Below are positions 1 to 9,324 of a DNA stretch of 64,000 bases, one piece after another. The position numbers were made by a program, and so were the translations under genes. The notes beneath the pieces were generated by a model. The model was not told where the DNA came from and made no database searches. It saw nothing but the letters and a program-made list of their open reading frames with translations. The stretch's first letter is position 1. Each line of letters opens with the position of its first letter. This DNA comes from Paenalcaligenes faecalis (GTDB lineage: Bacteria; Pseudomonadota; Gammaproteobacteria; Burkholderiales; Burkholderiaceae_B), in the NCBI RefSeq assembly GCF_027557445.1, contig NZ_CP106841.1, positions 2,032,001-2,096,000 on the forward strand, given 5' to 3'.

Positions 1-1
1 G

Positions 2-721
2 CACGACCTAACCGCGCAGCAAACCGTAACCCTAACCAAAGAGTTAGCCCACTACATGCAACGCGTTTTACGCTTAGCAGACCAAAGTCTAGTCACCTTA
101 TTTAATGGTAAAGGGGGCGAATATCAAGCCATTTTGCAATACGATGGCAAAACAGTACAGGCACACATTCAGTCGTTTAACGCCATAGAGCGAGAGTTAC
201 CTTGGCGTCTTAGCGTCGCCCAAGGTTTAGCCACAGGTGACAAAATGGATTGGATCTGTGAAAAATCAGTAGAAATGGGCGCAACGGAACTGCTACCTAT
301 TGCTGCCAAGCACAGCACGTTAAAACTTGCTGGAGATCGACTCGAAAAACGCTTGCAGCACTGGCAACGTATCGCTCAGGCGGCTAGCGAACAATGTGGT
401 CGCAATCGCTTGCTGCGAGTGCATCCTGTGCAGACCCTTGCTGAGCTTACTGAGCAACTTGAGCCTCAAAGCCAACTGTTATTTTGTGATCCTGACGCAG
501 AGCTAGACTTTCCAGAGGCCTTAAGTCAGGCCGCCCGTCTAAATCAACACCACTGGATCTTATTGATTGGCCCCGAAGGAGGCTGGTCTGAAGAAGAAAA
601 GAAAATGGCACTCAATGCAGGTGCCATTTCTATGCGCTTCGGTGCCCGAGTCTTGCGTACCGAAACAGCTGCTATTGCACTAATTGGCGCTATTCGCGGC
701 CAATTAGGCTGGATCAATTAA
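2..721 (+). CDS. rsmE: 16S rRNA (uracil-1498-N3)-methyltransferase RsmE, 5' end cut by window edge
   Basis: RsmE methylates N3 of U1498 in 16S rRNA with S-adenosylmethionine (SPOUT/trefoil-knot family, cytoplasm). The frame is open back to base 2 and the upstream codons read like the family's N-terminal PUA-like segment, so the first internal ATG at 56 is not the start; about ten residues lie outside the window. The knot motif GPEGG is present (residues 172-176 counted from the ATG at 56), followed near the C-terminus by RVLRTETA, both diagnostic of RsmE. The visible 239 codons fit a family length of about 245. Its TAA is immediately followed by the stop codon of the convergent barstar gene. 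Confidence 0.93.
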   Translation, partial: HDLTAQQTVTLTKELAHYMQRVLRLADQSLVTLFNGKGGEYQAILQYDGKTVQAHIQSFNAIERELPWRLSVAQGLATGDKMDWICEKSVEMGATELLPIAAKHSTLKLAGDRLEKRLQHWQRIAQAASEQCGRNRLLRVHPVQTLAELTEQLEPQSQLLFCDPDAELDFPEALSQAARLNQHHWILLIGPEGGWSEEEKKMALNAGAISMRFGARVLRTETAAIALIGAIRGQLGWIN

Positions 722-1195
722 TTATTCTTCATCTATGCTTGCGCCTGAATAAGGCGTAGGCGCTACCCCTGGATCTGGCTCTGGGTGTTTACCTGCATGA
801 ATCACGGTATAACCAAAATAGCGGTCTTTAGTGCTTGCGAAATCTGATACATCATTACATACGCTAATAATAGCTGCCGCATCATCGGCCAAAGCAGGGT
901 CGCCTGTATGTAATTTCTCTAGCCATAAATACAAGCCGACTTTTTGATCTAGCACCGTATCACACAGACAGTCATACAAAGCATCTAAATCATTACCAAA
1001 AAACTCTGGAAAATCAACGGCCTTAACAATAGCACGTAGTACAGCGGAACGACTTCGAGCGCGATCGCACTCAACTTTCAACGCTGTGATTTCAGCAGCC
1101 TGTGCTAGAGCAAAGATCCCTTCGTGTTGGGCTTCGGTGGCCTCGATAAGACCGCCGCTTTGCAATAGAGCTTGCAGCGTAGGCGCTTGGCTCAT
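722..1195 (-). CDS. Barstar (barnase inhibitor) family protein
   Basis: The protein has 157 residues. The middle part (about residues 35-120) has the barstar pattern: a segment around FPEFFGNDLDALYDCL that matches the RNase-binding helix of barstar, then a hydrophobic strand. Classical barstar inhibits a secreted ribonuclease; the N- and C-terminal extensions here (acidic, Pro-rich tail) are longer than the ~90-residue Bacillus protein. A strong AGGAGG lies just upstream of the ATG. No barnase-like RNase is recognisable in the window, so the partner is unknown and the role may be something other than immunity. Family assignment is from motif recognition only. Confidence 0.8.
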   Translation of the reverse strand: MSQAPTLQALLQSGGLIEATEAQHEGIFALAQAAEITALKVECDRARSRSAVLRAIVKAVDFPEFFGNDLDALYDCLCDTVLDQKVGLYLWLEKLHTGDPALADDAAAIISVCNDVSDFASTKDRYFGYTVIHAGKHPEPDPGVAPTPYSGASIDEE

Positions 1196-1266
1196 TACAA
1201 GGCCTCCTGAACAATATGAATCAACTGGGTTCCAATCATGGTGGTATATATCCTGCTTTAATAAAG

Positions 1267-1282
1267 TATTGCATATGCAATA
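1267..1282. promoter_or_regulatory. 16-bp perfect palindrome upstream of barstar gene
   Basis: TATTGCATATGCAATA reads the same on both strands and lies about 72 bp upstream of the barstar start codon, where an operator would sit. No clear -35/-10 pair could be fixed around it, so a regulatory role is inference. Confidence 0.4.
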
Positions 1283-1318
1283 AAGATTGGCATTTTTAAT
1301 CTATTTAGACGGGTTTAG

Positions 1319-1348
1319 GCAAGTAAAGTCAGCAATAACTTTACTTGC
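1319..1348. repeat. Perfect 10-bp stem, 10-nt loop hairpin between maeB and barstar
   Basis: GCAAGTAAAG at 1319-1328 pairs exactly with CTTTACTTGC at 1339-1348. It lies about 50 bp downstream of the maeB stop (- strand). There is no T run directly after it on the - strand, and a T6 run on the + strand only 16 bases later, so it could be a weak terminator or an mRNA 3'-end stabiliser. Confidence 0.45.
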
Positions 1349-1398
1349 ACAAGGGTATTGCTGTTTTTTATGTACAACTTGCCCTTTATCTGACTGTC

Positions 1399-3693
1399 TT
1401 AGTTGCTACTTTTAGCATTAGCCTCAAGAACCGTCAAAGCCGTCATATTGATAATACGACGTACGGATGAGGTCGCTGTAAGAATGCTAACGGGGGCATT
1501 CGCACCCAACAAAAATGGTCCAATTGCAACCTTACCACCCCCATCCGTTTTGAGAAGGTTGTACGCAATATTGGCTGAATCAGCGTTGGGGCAAACCAAC
1601 AAATTCGCTGATCCTGATAAGGTAGAGTTAGGCAAAATGCTTTTGCGCATTTCCTCATCTAATGCGCAATCACCATGCATCTCTCCATCAACTTCAAGAT
1701 CAGGAGCCTGAGCACGAATTAAGGACAATGCCTCGCGCATTTTGGTGCTAGAAGGCGTGACCTCAGTACCAAAATTTGAACGCGACAATAAGGCTGCTTT
1801 GGGCTCTAGGCTGAGTTCTTTCATGCGCTTAGCGGCGGCAATCGTTAACTCCGCAATTTGCTCCGCGCTTGGGTTGTCGTTGACATGCGTATCAGTAATT
1901 GCAATCGTACGCTCGCCTAACAACAGTATATTCATTGCACCATAGGTTTTAGCACCCGGAGCCTTGCCAATGAGCTCATCCACATAACGTAAATGGTTTT
2001 CATAGGTGCCTACTGTGCCACAAATCATACCGTCAGCCTCGCCTAAGCGCAGCATCATCGCGCCGATCAATGTAAAACGACGACGCATTTCGACTCGGGC
2101 CATTTCTCGGGTTACGCCATCACGGCAGCGTAGTTCCCAATACTCTTTCCAATAGGTATCAAATCGATCGTCTTGTTCTGGGTTGGTGATTTCCACATCC
2201 ACCCCAACACGAATACGTAAGCCATAGCGCTGAATACGTTGCTCGATGACCGAAGGACGTCCTACTAAAATAGGCTTAGCTAATTTATCATCAACCACTA
2301 CCTGTACTGCACGTAAGACACGCTCGTCCTCGCCCTCAGCAAACACAATACGCGCTTTGCCACCGTCTCGGACAATGCCTTTTGCCGTCCCATACAACGG
2401 TTTCATAAATGCGCCAGAACGGAACATAAACTGTTGTAACTGGTAAATATAACTGCTGAAATCGCTAATTGGACGAGTGGCTACGCCCTCTAGCATCCCA
2501 GCCTGAGCCACAGCAGGAGCAATGCGGGAAATCAATCGCGAGTCAAAAGGTTTAGGAATAAAGTAGTTAGGCCCAAACTCTACGTCCTCTAGGCCATAGG
2601 CTGCAGCAACCAGTTCATCTTGCTCCTCGCGAGCCAACTGACAAATAGCATGTACAGCCGCCTTTTCCATCCCACGAGTAATAGTGGTCGCCCCGATATC
2701 GAGCGCTCCACGGAAAATATAAGGGAAACACAATACGTTATTAACCTGATTCGGGTAATCAGAACGCCCCGTTGCCATCACCACATCATCACGCACTGCA
2801 TGCGCAAGCTCGGGCAAAATTTCTGGATTTGGGTTTGCCAACGCTAAAATCAATGGTCGATCGGCCATTTGGGCAACCATTTCCGGTTTTAATACGCCCC
2901 CTGCTGATAAGCCCAAAAACACATCGGCGCCAGCAATCACGTCTGCTAAGGTACGAGCATCTGTGTCTTGCATATATTGGGCTTTTTTCTCGTCCATTAG
3001 CGCTGTGCGACCGGTGTAAACCACACCTTCGATGTCAGTCAGCCAAATATGCTCGATAGGCAGACCTAAATCCACCATTAAATCCACACATGCTAAGGCT
3101 GCTGCGCCAGCCCCCGAGACCACCACCTTCACTTTTTTAGGGTCTTTTTTTACAACAGCTAAACCATTTAAAAAAGCCGCTGCTACACAAATAGCCGTAC
3201 CATGCTGATCGTCATGAAACACGGGGATTTTCATGCGCTCACGTAATTTACGCTCTACCTCGAAACACTCTGGAGCTTTGATATCCTCTAGGTTGATTCC
3301 CCCAAAGGTAGGCTCTAAACCCGCAATAATATCAACGAGCTTATCCGGATCTGTTTCGTTGATCTCAATATCAAAAACATCAATCCCTGCAAAATTTTTA
3401 AATAAAACGGCCTTACCTTCCATGACAGGCTTAGAGGCCAAAGCACCAATATTGCCTAGACCCAACACGGCCGTACCGTTAGTAATAACGCCTACCAAAT
3501 TACCACGACCAGTATAGCGATACGCGTTTTGTGGATCAGTTACGATCTCCTCACATGCAGCGGCTACACCTGGCGAGTAAGCTAGAGCTAAGTCGCGTTG
3601 GTTGGCTAATTGCTTGGTGGGCGTGACTGACAATTTACCGGGGCGCCCTTGCTCGTGATATTCCAGCGCGGCTTTACGAAGATTTTCATCCAT
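1399..3693 (-). CDS. maeB: NADP-dependent malic enzyme, two-domain (malic + phosphotransacetylase-like)
   Basis: Oxidatively decarboxylates malate to pyruvate with reduction of NADP+ in the cytoplasm, supplying NADPH and pyruvate. The N-terminal malic domain (about residues 15-150) carries AYSPGVA (Tyr39) and EGKAVLFK (Lys94). The motif [10 protein letters not shown] is at 159-168 and the Rossmann loop [10 protein letters not shown] at 191-200. From about residue 430 to the end there is a phosphotransacetylase-like (PTA_PTB) domain, as in E. coli MaeB, which there is regulatory and responds to acetyl-CoA rather than acting as a transferase. The 764-residue length is normal for MaeB. It is a single-gene unit with a modest AGGG upstream of the ATG. 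Confidence 0.95.
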   Translation of the reverse strand: MDENLRKAALEYHEQGRPGKLSVTPTKQLANQRDLALAYSPGVAAACEEIVTDPQNAYRYTGRGNLVGVITNGTAVLGLGNIGALASKPVMEGKAVLFKNFAGIDVFDIEINETDPDKLVDIIAGLEPTFGGINLEDIKAPECFEVERKLRERMKIPVFHDDQHGTAICVAAAFLNGLAVVKKDPKKVKVVVSGAGAAALACVDLMVDLGLPIEHIWLTDIEGVVYTGRTALMDEKKAQYMQDTDARTLADVIAGADVFLGLSAGGVLKPEMVAQMADRPLILALANPNPEILPELAHAVRDDVVMATGRSDYPNQVNNVLCFPYIFRGALDIGATTITRGMEKAAVHAICQLAREEQDELVAAAYGLEDVEFGPNYFIPKPFDSRLISRIAPAVAQAGMLEGVATRPISDFSSYIYQLQQFMFRSGAFMKPLYGTAKGIVRDGGKARIVFAEGEDERVLRAVQVVVDDKLAKPILVGRPSVIEQRIQRYGLRIRVGVDVEITNPEQDDRFDTYWKEYWELRCRDGVTREMARVEMRRRFTLIGAMMLRLGEADGMICGTVGTYENHLRYVDELIGKAPGAKTYGAMNILLLGERTIAITDTHVNDNPSAEQIAELTIAAAKRMKELSLEPKAALLSRSNFGTEVTPSSTKMREALSLIRAQAPDLEVDGEMHGDCALDEEMRKSILPNSTLSGSANLLVCPNADSANIAYNLLKTDGGGKVAIGPFLLGANAPVSILTATSSVRRIINMTALTVLEANAKSSN

Positions 3694-3771
3694 GATACTA
3701 ACAACCCTACAAGTGTGAATGCTGATTACGGGGAAAAAGTAAGAATATGTCTTTTTTATTTATTTTACCTG

Positions 3772-3815
3772 CTAGGGCCTAATAACACATGCTGCGCCAC
3801 AGCATAAAGCCCTAG
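3772..3815. repeat. Two-tier stem-loop at the 3' end of the 3812-4687 gene
   Basis: Outer arms CTAGGGC (3772-3778) and GCCCTAG (3809-3815) enclose an inner stem ATGCTG (3789-3794)/CAGCAT (3800-3805) with a 5-nt loop. The outer right arm includes the stop codon of the - strand gene. No U tract follows on either strand, so this is not a canonical intrinsic terminator. Confidence 0.4.
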
Positions 3816-4687
3816 TAAAACAAAGCATCTGGATCAAACTGCTGTCGAACGACAGCATCTAGATCCTGAGCGGCGATCAGTACGGTACTATCTAGCGCTA
3901 AATCAGGCACGCCCCCTGCGGGCTTAAGCTTATGATTATCCAAAACAACCCATTCTAAAATGCCTAAATGACCGGTATGCCCAAGCAATAAATGCGACAA
4001 GTTTAAGTCCGTATTGCTTGCCTGAAAAATATCCCATCTATAACGCCCCGCCCACTCTTTTTGAGCTAAAACTACTTGGGCTAACTCAGTCTGAGCCAAT
4101 TGGAAAAGCTGTGGCACTATTTGCCTAAGTAAAGCGGTGTTAAGTGGCTTAGTATTTTGTGCCCCAAATGGCCCTAAGCTACTCACTGTACCATCAGCCA
4201 TCAACAACGAAGCATGCACAAGTCCTGACTGTGCTAAATCATGAAACGATCTATATTGATAGCGTGGGTCCGCTAACCAATTAGCCACTAACAACTCGTC
4301 GGGCAAATGGGCAACCGCATCGAAACCAGCTGCTTTTAGCTGCTCCATTCTTACCCCTGCCTGCATAAACCATTGTTTTTTTTCTGCATCCACAGGCATT
4401 AACTGATTCAACGCACTCACATCTAACCATAATATAGGTTCGGCACTGTCCTCGGTGTGCTCTTGCGCACCCCACAAATAGAGCTTTATGTCAAAGGCAT
4501 GGCATAATTGTCTAGCATGATGCAAATCAGCGATAACGCTTGCTGTAAATACCGCTTGATCGTCACTTTGATCAAGTTGACGTAATACACCTTGTGTCTT
4601 ACGTTGGATCTGTAACAAACACTGATCCCAGTTACTAATTTCGGGGGGTCTCCCACCAAAAAAAGCGCGTCTAGATGGATTCTGCAT
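3812..4687 (-). CDS. Uncharacterised protein, possible degenerate FAD-binding (PCMH-like) domain
   Basis: I do not recognise a characterised family. The 291-residue soluble protein has no signal peptide or membrane segment. The central part (about residues 110-265) resembles an eroded PCMH/FAD-linked oxidase domain: a segment ending in SSLGPFG follows a LLMADGTV-like strand, and GHTGHLGILEW resembles the GTLGIIT element of glycolate-oxidase-type proteins. The flavin-binding PxGGxTS-type loop is not evident, so FAD binding is doubtful. A GGGGGAG Shine-Dalgarno precedes the ATG. The gene is divergent from the aminotransferase. Function unknown; the fold suggestion is weak. Confidence 0.65.
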   Translation of the reverse strand: MQNPSRRAFFGGRPPEISNWDQCLLQIQRKTQGVLRQLDQSDDQAVFTASVIADLHHARQLCHAFDIKLYLWGAQEHTEDSAEPILWLDVSALNQLMPVDAEKKQWFMQAGVRMEQLKAAGFDAVAHLPDELLVANWLADPRYQYRSFHDLAQSGLVHASLLMADGTVSSLGPFGAQNTKPLNTALLRQIVPQLFQLAQTELAQVVLAQKEWAGRYRWDIFQASNTDLNLSHLLLGHTGHLGILEWVVLDNHKLKPAGGVPDLALDSTVLIAAQDLDAVVRQQFDPDALFY

Positions 4688-4748
4688 TCACTCCCCCTGT
4701 GGGTTTACCCACTATTCGATTTTACTTAATTAACGAGACATACTTCCT

Positions 4749-5906
4749 ATGCCCCGCCTTGCCAAACGCACAGAGCTGGCTGTGCCATTTCATGCAGTAG
4801 AACTGTTCAAAGAAGCCAACACCTTAATCGCCCAAGGCAAAGACATTATCAGCCTTGGTATTGGTGAACCTGACTTTACAGCACCACCATCGGTGGTTGA
4901 AGCCCTACACCGAGCGGCGGCGGCAGGAAATGCTCAATATACCCCACCCTCTGGGACTGACGCACTGAAACAAGCCCTCTGTGATTACTATCTGGATCAT
5001 TTTAATGCAGAGGTGCATCCTGACCAAATCATGGTAACAGCTGGTGCCTCTGGCGCTTTAAGTCTTGCGACATTAGCCTTGATTAACTCTGGCGATGAGG
5101 TCCTCTTACCCGACCCCTCCTACCCAGCCAATCAAAATTTCATTCTTGCCGCTGGTGGCGTGCCTCGCCTAATTCCTAGTACGCCAGAAAAACGCTATCA
5201 GCTCACCGCCGAAGACGTTGAGCAACACTGGACAGATAAAACCCGAGGGGTGTTGATTGCATCCCCCAGTAACCCCACTGGGGCTACCATTGATACCGAA
5301 GACCTAAAAGCATTGATCAAAGCGGTCAAAGCGCGTAATGGCTTCATCATTATGGATGAAATCTACTTGGGCCTTTATTACGAAGACAAACCACAAAGCG
5401 CGCTATGTTTAGACCCTAGCTTAATTATTATTAATAGCTTTTCTAAATATTTTCATATGACAGGCTGGCGCTTAGGTTGGATGATCGTCCCTAAAGCTAT
5501 TCGCCCTCCTATAGAGAAAATGGCTGCCAGTTTAGCTATTTGCGCCCCTTCGTTAGCTCAACACGCCGCCCTAGCCTGTTTTGAGCCTGAAGCCATGGCG
5601 ATCTACGAACAACGTCGCTTAGCCTTTAAAGCACGCCGTGATTTTCTTCTGCCTGCTTTTGAATCCCTAGGATTGCATGTTCCAGTCATCCCAGATGGTG
5701 CTTTTTACATTTACGCCGATATCAGTGAACACAGTAACGATAGTGATGATTTTTCGCACCGTCTATTACACGAAGCCCATGTTGCTGCCGTGCCTGGCCT
5801 AGACTTTGGCCCCACGTATGCGAAAAAAATGCTGCGCTTTTCTTACTCCACCTCTTTAGATCGATTAGAGCAAGCCATAGAACGTATGCATAAATTTTTA
5901 GGCTAA
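4749..5906 (+). CDS. Pyridoxal-phosphate aminotransferase, class I/II (fold type I)
   Basis: Transfers an amino group between an amino acid and a 2-oxo acid using PLP. Conserved residues are visible: Asn175 in SPSNPTG, Asp203 in MDEIY, the Schiff-base lysine Lys233 in NSFSKYFHMTGWR, Arg241 after it, and a late arginine in MLRFSYS that should bind the substrate carboxylate. The 385-residue length is typical. Substrate cannot be told from sequence alone; aspartate/alanine-type and broad-range enzymes share these motifs. Spacing to the divergent gene is 61 bp, and no strong Shine-Dalgarno precedes the ATG. Its stop directly abuts the stop of the convergent transglycosylase. Confidence 0.9.
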   Translation: MPRLAKRTELAVPFHAVELFKEANTLIAQGKDIISLGIGEPDFTAPPSVVEALHRAAAAGNAQYTPPSGTDALKQALCDYYLDHFNAEVHPDQIMVTAGASGALSLATLALINSGDEVLLPDPSYPANQNFILAAGGVPRLIPSTPEKRYQLTAEDVEQHWTDKTRGVLIASPSNPTGATIDTEDLKALIKAVKARNGFIIMDEIYLGLYYEDKPQSALCLDPSLIIINSFSKYFHMTGWRLGWMIVPKAIRPPIEKMAASLAICAPSLAQHAALACFEPEAMAIYEQRRLAFKARRDFLLPAFESLGLHVPVIPDGAFYIYADISEHSNDSDDFSHRLLHEAHVAAVPGLDFGPTYAKKMLRFSYSTSLDRLEQAIERMHKFLG

Positions 5907-6740
5907 TTAGTCTTTAATGGGAATTCCGGACGCCAAAGCAATACGACGGCGTTCGGCGAGAACCTTGGCCCCATACCCCCCATCACTGGGGCCTGTCGCC
6001 CCTACATAACAAGCCAGCGCCCCAGGAATAGACCCCCGGCGTTTGCGGCAATCATATAAAATCTGTGTTCCAGCTCGGATATTTGCCTCTGGACTAAACA
6101 CCGCCAGGTTTCCCTCGGAGTACACCTCTAGTTTGTCTTGATGAACCCGTGTCATTACCTGCATCAGACCTTGGGCCCCTGCATGACTCTCTACAAACGG
6201 ATTATAGGACGACTCAATGGCAATCACCGCCAAGATCAACAACGGGTCTATATCCTTTTCAAGCCCATTGACATAGGCCAGATGTATCAATGCACCGGTT
6301 ACATGATTAGCGACTTTATATTTACGTGAAATATAACTGCGTAAAGCTTGTAACTGCGCACGGGATACCCCGTTAATTGTTAAGTTATTCGTGGTTTGCT
6401 GCAGCACATGAGCAAAACTTGAGTAAGCCGAAGGGGAGGGTAAAGCAACCCTATCCGATCCTGTTTCATTTGGTACTACCCCCCCTGCCAAGTCTTGCTG
6501 TCCAAACCAACCCAATGTGACATAGTGGTCGCTGCTGAACGCCTCTGGACGAATCGCCTCTACGACGACTTGGTAAATCTGTTTTGCTTGATCTCTGCTT
6601 GAGGGCACAATCGCCCCTGCCGCTAAAGTGACTAAGACAGCAATACCTAAATAAATCGCACATAAATGAATAAATTCGCCTAAACGCGAATACATCGCAC
6701 GCAAACTGCGACCTATCCATGGATGGCTAGCTGTAGACAT
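5907..6740 (-). CDS. Membrane-anchored lytic transglycosylase (SLT domain)
   Basis: Predicted to cleave the MurNAc-GlcNAc bond of peptidoglycan in the periplasm. A single N-terminal hydrophobic segment (about residues 26-45) acts as anchor or uncleaved signal. The SLT domain occupies about residues 150-270, with catalytic Glu176 in IAIESSYNPF, then GAQGLMQV, which is the conserved substrate-groove motif, and later an ACYVGATGP segment. A GAGG motif lies 9 nt upstream of the ATG. The 277-residue size suits small soluble or anchored family-1 enzymes rather than the large Slt70. No operon partner on its strand. Confidence 0.9.
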   Translation of the reverse strand: MSTASHPWIGRSLRAMYSRLGEFIHLCAIYLGIAVLVTLAAGAIVPSSRDQAKQIYQVVVEAIRPEAFSSDHYVTLGWFGQQDLAGGVVPNETGSDRVALPSPSAYSSFAHVLQQTTNNLTINGVSRAQLQALRSYISRKYKVANHVTGALIHLAYVNGLEKDIDPLLILAVIAIESSYNPFVESHAGAQGLMQVMTRVHQDKLEVYSEGNLAVFSPEANIRAGTQILYDCRKRRGSIPGALACYVGATGPSDGGYGAKVLAERRRIALASGIPIKD

Positions 6741-6817
6741 AGCCCTATTCCTCTAAAATGACTTAAACTGATCATACCCTTAACGCCCCTAGAGTGAAAC
6801 TGGAGCTAACAATCCCT

Positions 6818-8362
6818 GTGAAATACCGAGACTTACGAGACTTTATTGCCCAACTAGAAAAAGCGGGCGAACTAAAACGCATCAGCCAGCCTATTTCTAC
6901 TCACTTAGAGATGACGGAAATAGGTGATCGCGTTTTACGTGCCGAAGGCCCTGCGTTGTTATTCGAAAATCCCATCCATCTAGGCCAGCCAGCTAAAATG
7001 CCCGTCCTAGCCAACTTATTTGGTACTCCAAAACGGGTGGCATGGGGTATGGGGGCCAACGATATCACGGCTTTACGTGATGTAGGAGAGCTACTCGCGA
7101 ACCTTCGAGAGCCTGAGCCTCCACGCGGCCTACGTGACGCATTTTCTAAAGTGTCTATGCTCAAAGCCGCGCTGTGGGATATGGCCCCTAAAAACATCAA
7201 AGGCCCAGCGTGTCAAGACCTAGTCATCGAGGGCAAGGACGTTAATTTAGACGACATTCCTCTACAACATTGTTGGCCTGGCGATGCTGCTCCACTATTA
7301 ACCTGGGGGCTAGTTATCACCAAAGGGCCTCATGCTAAACGACAAAACCTAGGTATTTATCGTCAACAGCAAATTGGCCGCAACAAGCTCATCATGCGTT
7401 GGCTATCTCATCGTGGTGGTGCTTTAGACTTCAGAGATCACGCCTTAGCTAATCCAGGTCAGCCTTTCCCTATCGCTGTTGCTTTAGGTTGTGACCCTGC
7501 GACTATTTTAGGGGCCGTCACCCCTGTACCGGATAGTTTGTCCGAGTACCAATTCGCAGGTTTATTACGCGGCTCTCGTACAGAGCTAGCTAAAGCGATT
7601 GGCAGTGACTTATCGGTACCGGCCTTCGCTGAAATCGTACTCGAAGGGCATATCTTGCCTGCCAGTCACCCCGATGCGATCGCTCCTCACGTACCGGAGG
7701 GCGTCAACGCCCTACCCGCTTCGGACTATGAAATGGCCCTCGAAGGGCCTTACGGTGACCATACCGGCTATTACAACGAGCAAGACTGGTTTCCAGTCTT
7801 TACCGTTGAGCGCATCACCATGCGTAAAAACCCTATTTATCACAGCACCTACACAGGCAAACCACCCGATGAGCCAGCAGTACTTGGTGTAGCCCTCAAT
7901 GAAGTGTTTGTGCCGCTACTAAAACGTCAACTACCTGAAATTGTCGATTTTTACCTCCCCCCCGAGGGCTGTAGTTATCGATTAGCTGTGGTATCCATAC
8001 GCAAACAATATGCCGGTCATGCCAAGCGCGTCATGTTTGGCGTCTGGAGTATCCTACGCCAATTCATGTACACCAAGTTCATCGTGATCGTTGACGAGGA
8101 CATCAACACCCGCGACTGGAAAGAGGTGATCTGGGCGATGACTACCCGCATGGATCCGGTTCGTGATGCCGTATTAGTGGAAAACACACCCATTGATTAC
8201 TTAGACTTTGCCTCGCCTGTGTCTGGCTTAGGGGGGAAAATGGGCATGGACGCTACTAATAAATGGCCAGGCGAAACTGACCGTGAATGGGGCCGTGTGA
8301 TTAAAATGGATAAAGACGTTGTACAAAAAGTGGATGATCTGTGGGCCGATCTAGGCTTATAG
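6818..8362 (+). CDS. ubiD: 4-hydroxy-3-polyprenylbenzoate decarboxylase
   Basis: Decarboxylates 3-polyprenyl-4-hydroxybenzoate in ubiquinone synthesis, using prenylated FMN supplied by UbiX. The sequence follows E. coli UbiD along its whole length: GPALLFENP, the PVPDSLSEY segment, FAEIVLEG containing the catalytic acidic pair, [11 protein letters not shown], and the C-terminal [17 protein letters not shown] at 6794 would add eight residues, but the GTG at 6818 gives an N-terminus beginning MKYRDLRDF that aligns with the E. coli start and has a GGAG 12 nt upstream, so I prefer it. A bidirectional terminator follows. UbiX is not in the window. Confidence 0.93.
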   Translation: MKYRDLRDFIAQLEKAGELKRISQPISTHLEMTEIGDRVLRAEGPALLFENPIHLGQPAKMPVLANLFGTPKRVAWGMGANDITALRDVGELLANLREPEPPRGLRDAFSKVSMLKAALWDMAPKNIKGPACQDLVIEGKDVNLDDIPLQHCWPGDAAPLLTWGLVITKGPHAKRQNLGIYRQQQIGRNKLIMRWLSHRGGALDFRDHALANPGQPFPIAVALGCDPATILGAVTPVPDSLSEYQFAGLLRGSRTELAKAIGSDLSVPAFAEIVLEGHILPASHPDAIAPHVPEGVNALPASDYEMALEGPYGDHTGYYNEQDWFPVFTVERITMRKNPIYHSTYTGKPPDEPAVLGVALNEVFVPLLKRQLPEIVDFYLPPEGCSYRLAVVSIRKQYAGHAKRVMFGVWSILRQFMYTKFIVIVDEDINTRDWKEVIWAMTTRMDPVRDAVLVENTPIDYLDFASPVSGLGGKMGMDATNKWPGETDREWGRVIKMDKDVVQKVDDLWADLGL

Positions 8363-8382
8363 GTTTCATTATTTAGCTACTA

Positions 8383-8419
8383 AAAAAAGCGATGCTCTTT
8401 ATTGAGACATCGCTTTTTT
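8383..8419. terminator. Bidirectional intrinsic terminator after ubiD
   Basis: GCGATG/CATCGC stem flanked by A6 and T6 tracts (A8383-T8419), between the convergent ubiD and the 8447-8875 gene. It can serve both strands. Confidence 0.85.
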
Positions 8420-8446
8420 GTAGTTAATTCTATTCTAGTCAACGAA

Positions 8447-8875
8447 CTAAAAAGGCCCCATGATCCGACGGCTTTTAGGATCATCTGCCTGCACATAACT
8501 ATCTCGTTTATTTTTTTGTATAGACTGATAAGCCCCAAATAAACGCCAAGCGGTCAATGCTATCGCACCTAAGCGCCACTTTTTCTTGCCTACTACAGTC
8601 CCAGCTAAGGCAGATGCCCCTGATACTAATAGTGGGTATCGTTTACCTAAGGACCAAATAAAATCCAACCAATGCCCTGTTTTACTGCTTGGCTCCAAAC
8701 CAGAACTCAGGCCATGAAAAAGCTGCCCTTTTAAGCCGGTCAAAATGGAGCTAGGTTGCAGCGAAGAACCGATTTGCTGAGATAAATAACAGAGCTCTTT
8801 GCGCTCTAGAGCCGCACGCGCGCGTAACAATTCGATACGAACTTTTCGATCTATCTGGTTTTTTTGCGAACTCAT
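8447..8875 (-). CDS. Hypothetical protein in the YqjK position of a yqjD-yqjE set
   Basis: A basic 142-residue protein. The N-terminal 45 residues are charged and helical (IDRKVRIELLRARAALERKEL). The central part has a weakly hydrophobic stretch (about residues 85-110), and the C-terminus is basic. It follows the YqjE-like gene by 2 bp and so is co-transcribed with it, in the same order as E. coli yqjD-yqjE-yqjK. Sequence similarity to YqjK is not something I can confirm by eye; the name rests mainly on position. Function unknown, probably envelope or stress related like its partners. Confidence 0.65.
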   Translation of the reverse strand: MSSQKNQIDRKVRIELLRARAALERKELCYLSQQIGSSLQPSSILTGLKGQLFHGLSSGLEPSSKTGHWLDFIWSLGKRYPLLVSGASALAGTVVGKKKWRLGAIALTAWRLFGAYQSIQKNKRDSYVQADDPKSRRIMGPF

Positions 8876-8877
8876 AA

Positions 8878-9264
8878 TTAACGCTCCCTATCATTCGAGC
8901 GCAAACGCTCTAGCATTTCAATGTCGCGTCCTAGTTCTTCGATAGTGGCTGAAAATGGGATAGGTCCTTTATTGAGTCGATTGACTATAGACAAGAACAT
9001 AATTGCCCCCAATCCAGCATAAATTACAATCAATACACCTATTGCCCAATACCGATATTCTGTGGGCCAAAAAAATAAAGCAATAAGTAAGCTAAAGACT
9101 AATAACGCAAGAGTTGAAAATAATAATGCGCCAAATAATAAAGCCAATAGCTTTAATAAACTGGCTTTTTGCTCACCCGCCTCAAGTGCAAATAGCTCCA
9201 AGCGAGTGCGAACTATAGAAATAGCGATACTGCTTAAATCGCCCACACGTTGCCTTAATGACAT
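8878..9264 (-). CDS. YqjE-type membrane protein (phage holin superfamily 3_6 fold)
   Basis: A 128-residue inner-membrane protein with two strong hydrophobic segments (about residues 37-68 and 74-95), an N-terminal amphipathic region (SIVRTRLELFALEAGEQK) typical of YqjE, and a charged C-terminal tail. Despite the family name it is a chromosomal housekeeping protein, not evidence of a prophage. The start at 9264 is preceded by AAAAAGGG. A terminator lies between it and the upstream yqjD-like gene, so it may have its own promoter or depend on read-through. It ends 2 bp before the YqjK-position gene. Confidence 0.82.
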   Translation of the reverse strand: MSLRQRVGDLSSIAISIVRTRLELFALEAGEQKASLLKLLALLFGALLFSTLALLVFSLLIALFFWPTEYRYWAIGVLIVIYAGLGAIMFLSIVNRLNKGPIPFSATIEELGRDIEMLERLRSNDRER

Positions 9265-9284
9265 GAGCTGCCCTTTTTATCATT

Positions 9285-9313
9285 AAAAAAGCCCTCTAGA
9301 AATATAGAGGGCT
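9285..9313 (-). terminator. Intrinsic terminator after the yqjD-like gene
   Basis: On the - strand AGCCCTCT pairs with AGAGGGCT (8-bp stem, 8-nt loop) and is followed by T6. It lies between the yqjD-like stop (9325) and the yqjE-like start (9264). Confidence 0.85.
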
Positions 9314-9324
9314 GTGCCACTTAA

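Noticed and set aside
722-1195. Barstar as half of a local toxin-antitoxin pair
   Set aside because: The neighbours are rsmE and maeB; no RNase-toxin gene is adjacent on either strand.
1403-2446. Several + strand open frames opposite maeB
   Set aside because: They are antisense shadows without ribosome binding sites or protein-like composition; maeB explains the region.
8878-9264. 'Phage holin family' gene as a sign of a prophage
   Set aside because: It is the chromosomal YqjE-type protein next to a YqjD-like gene; no other phage genes, integrase or att site are present.
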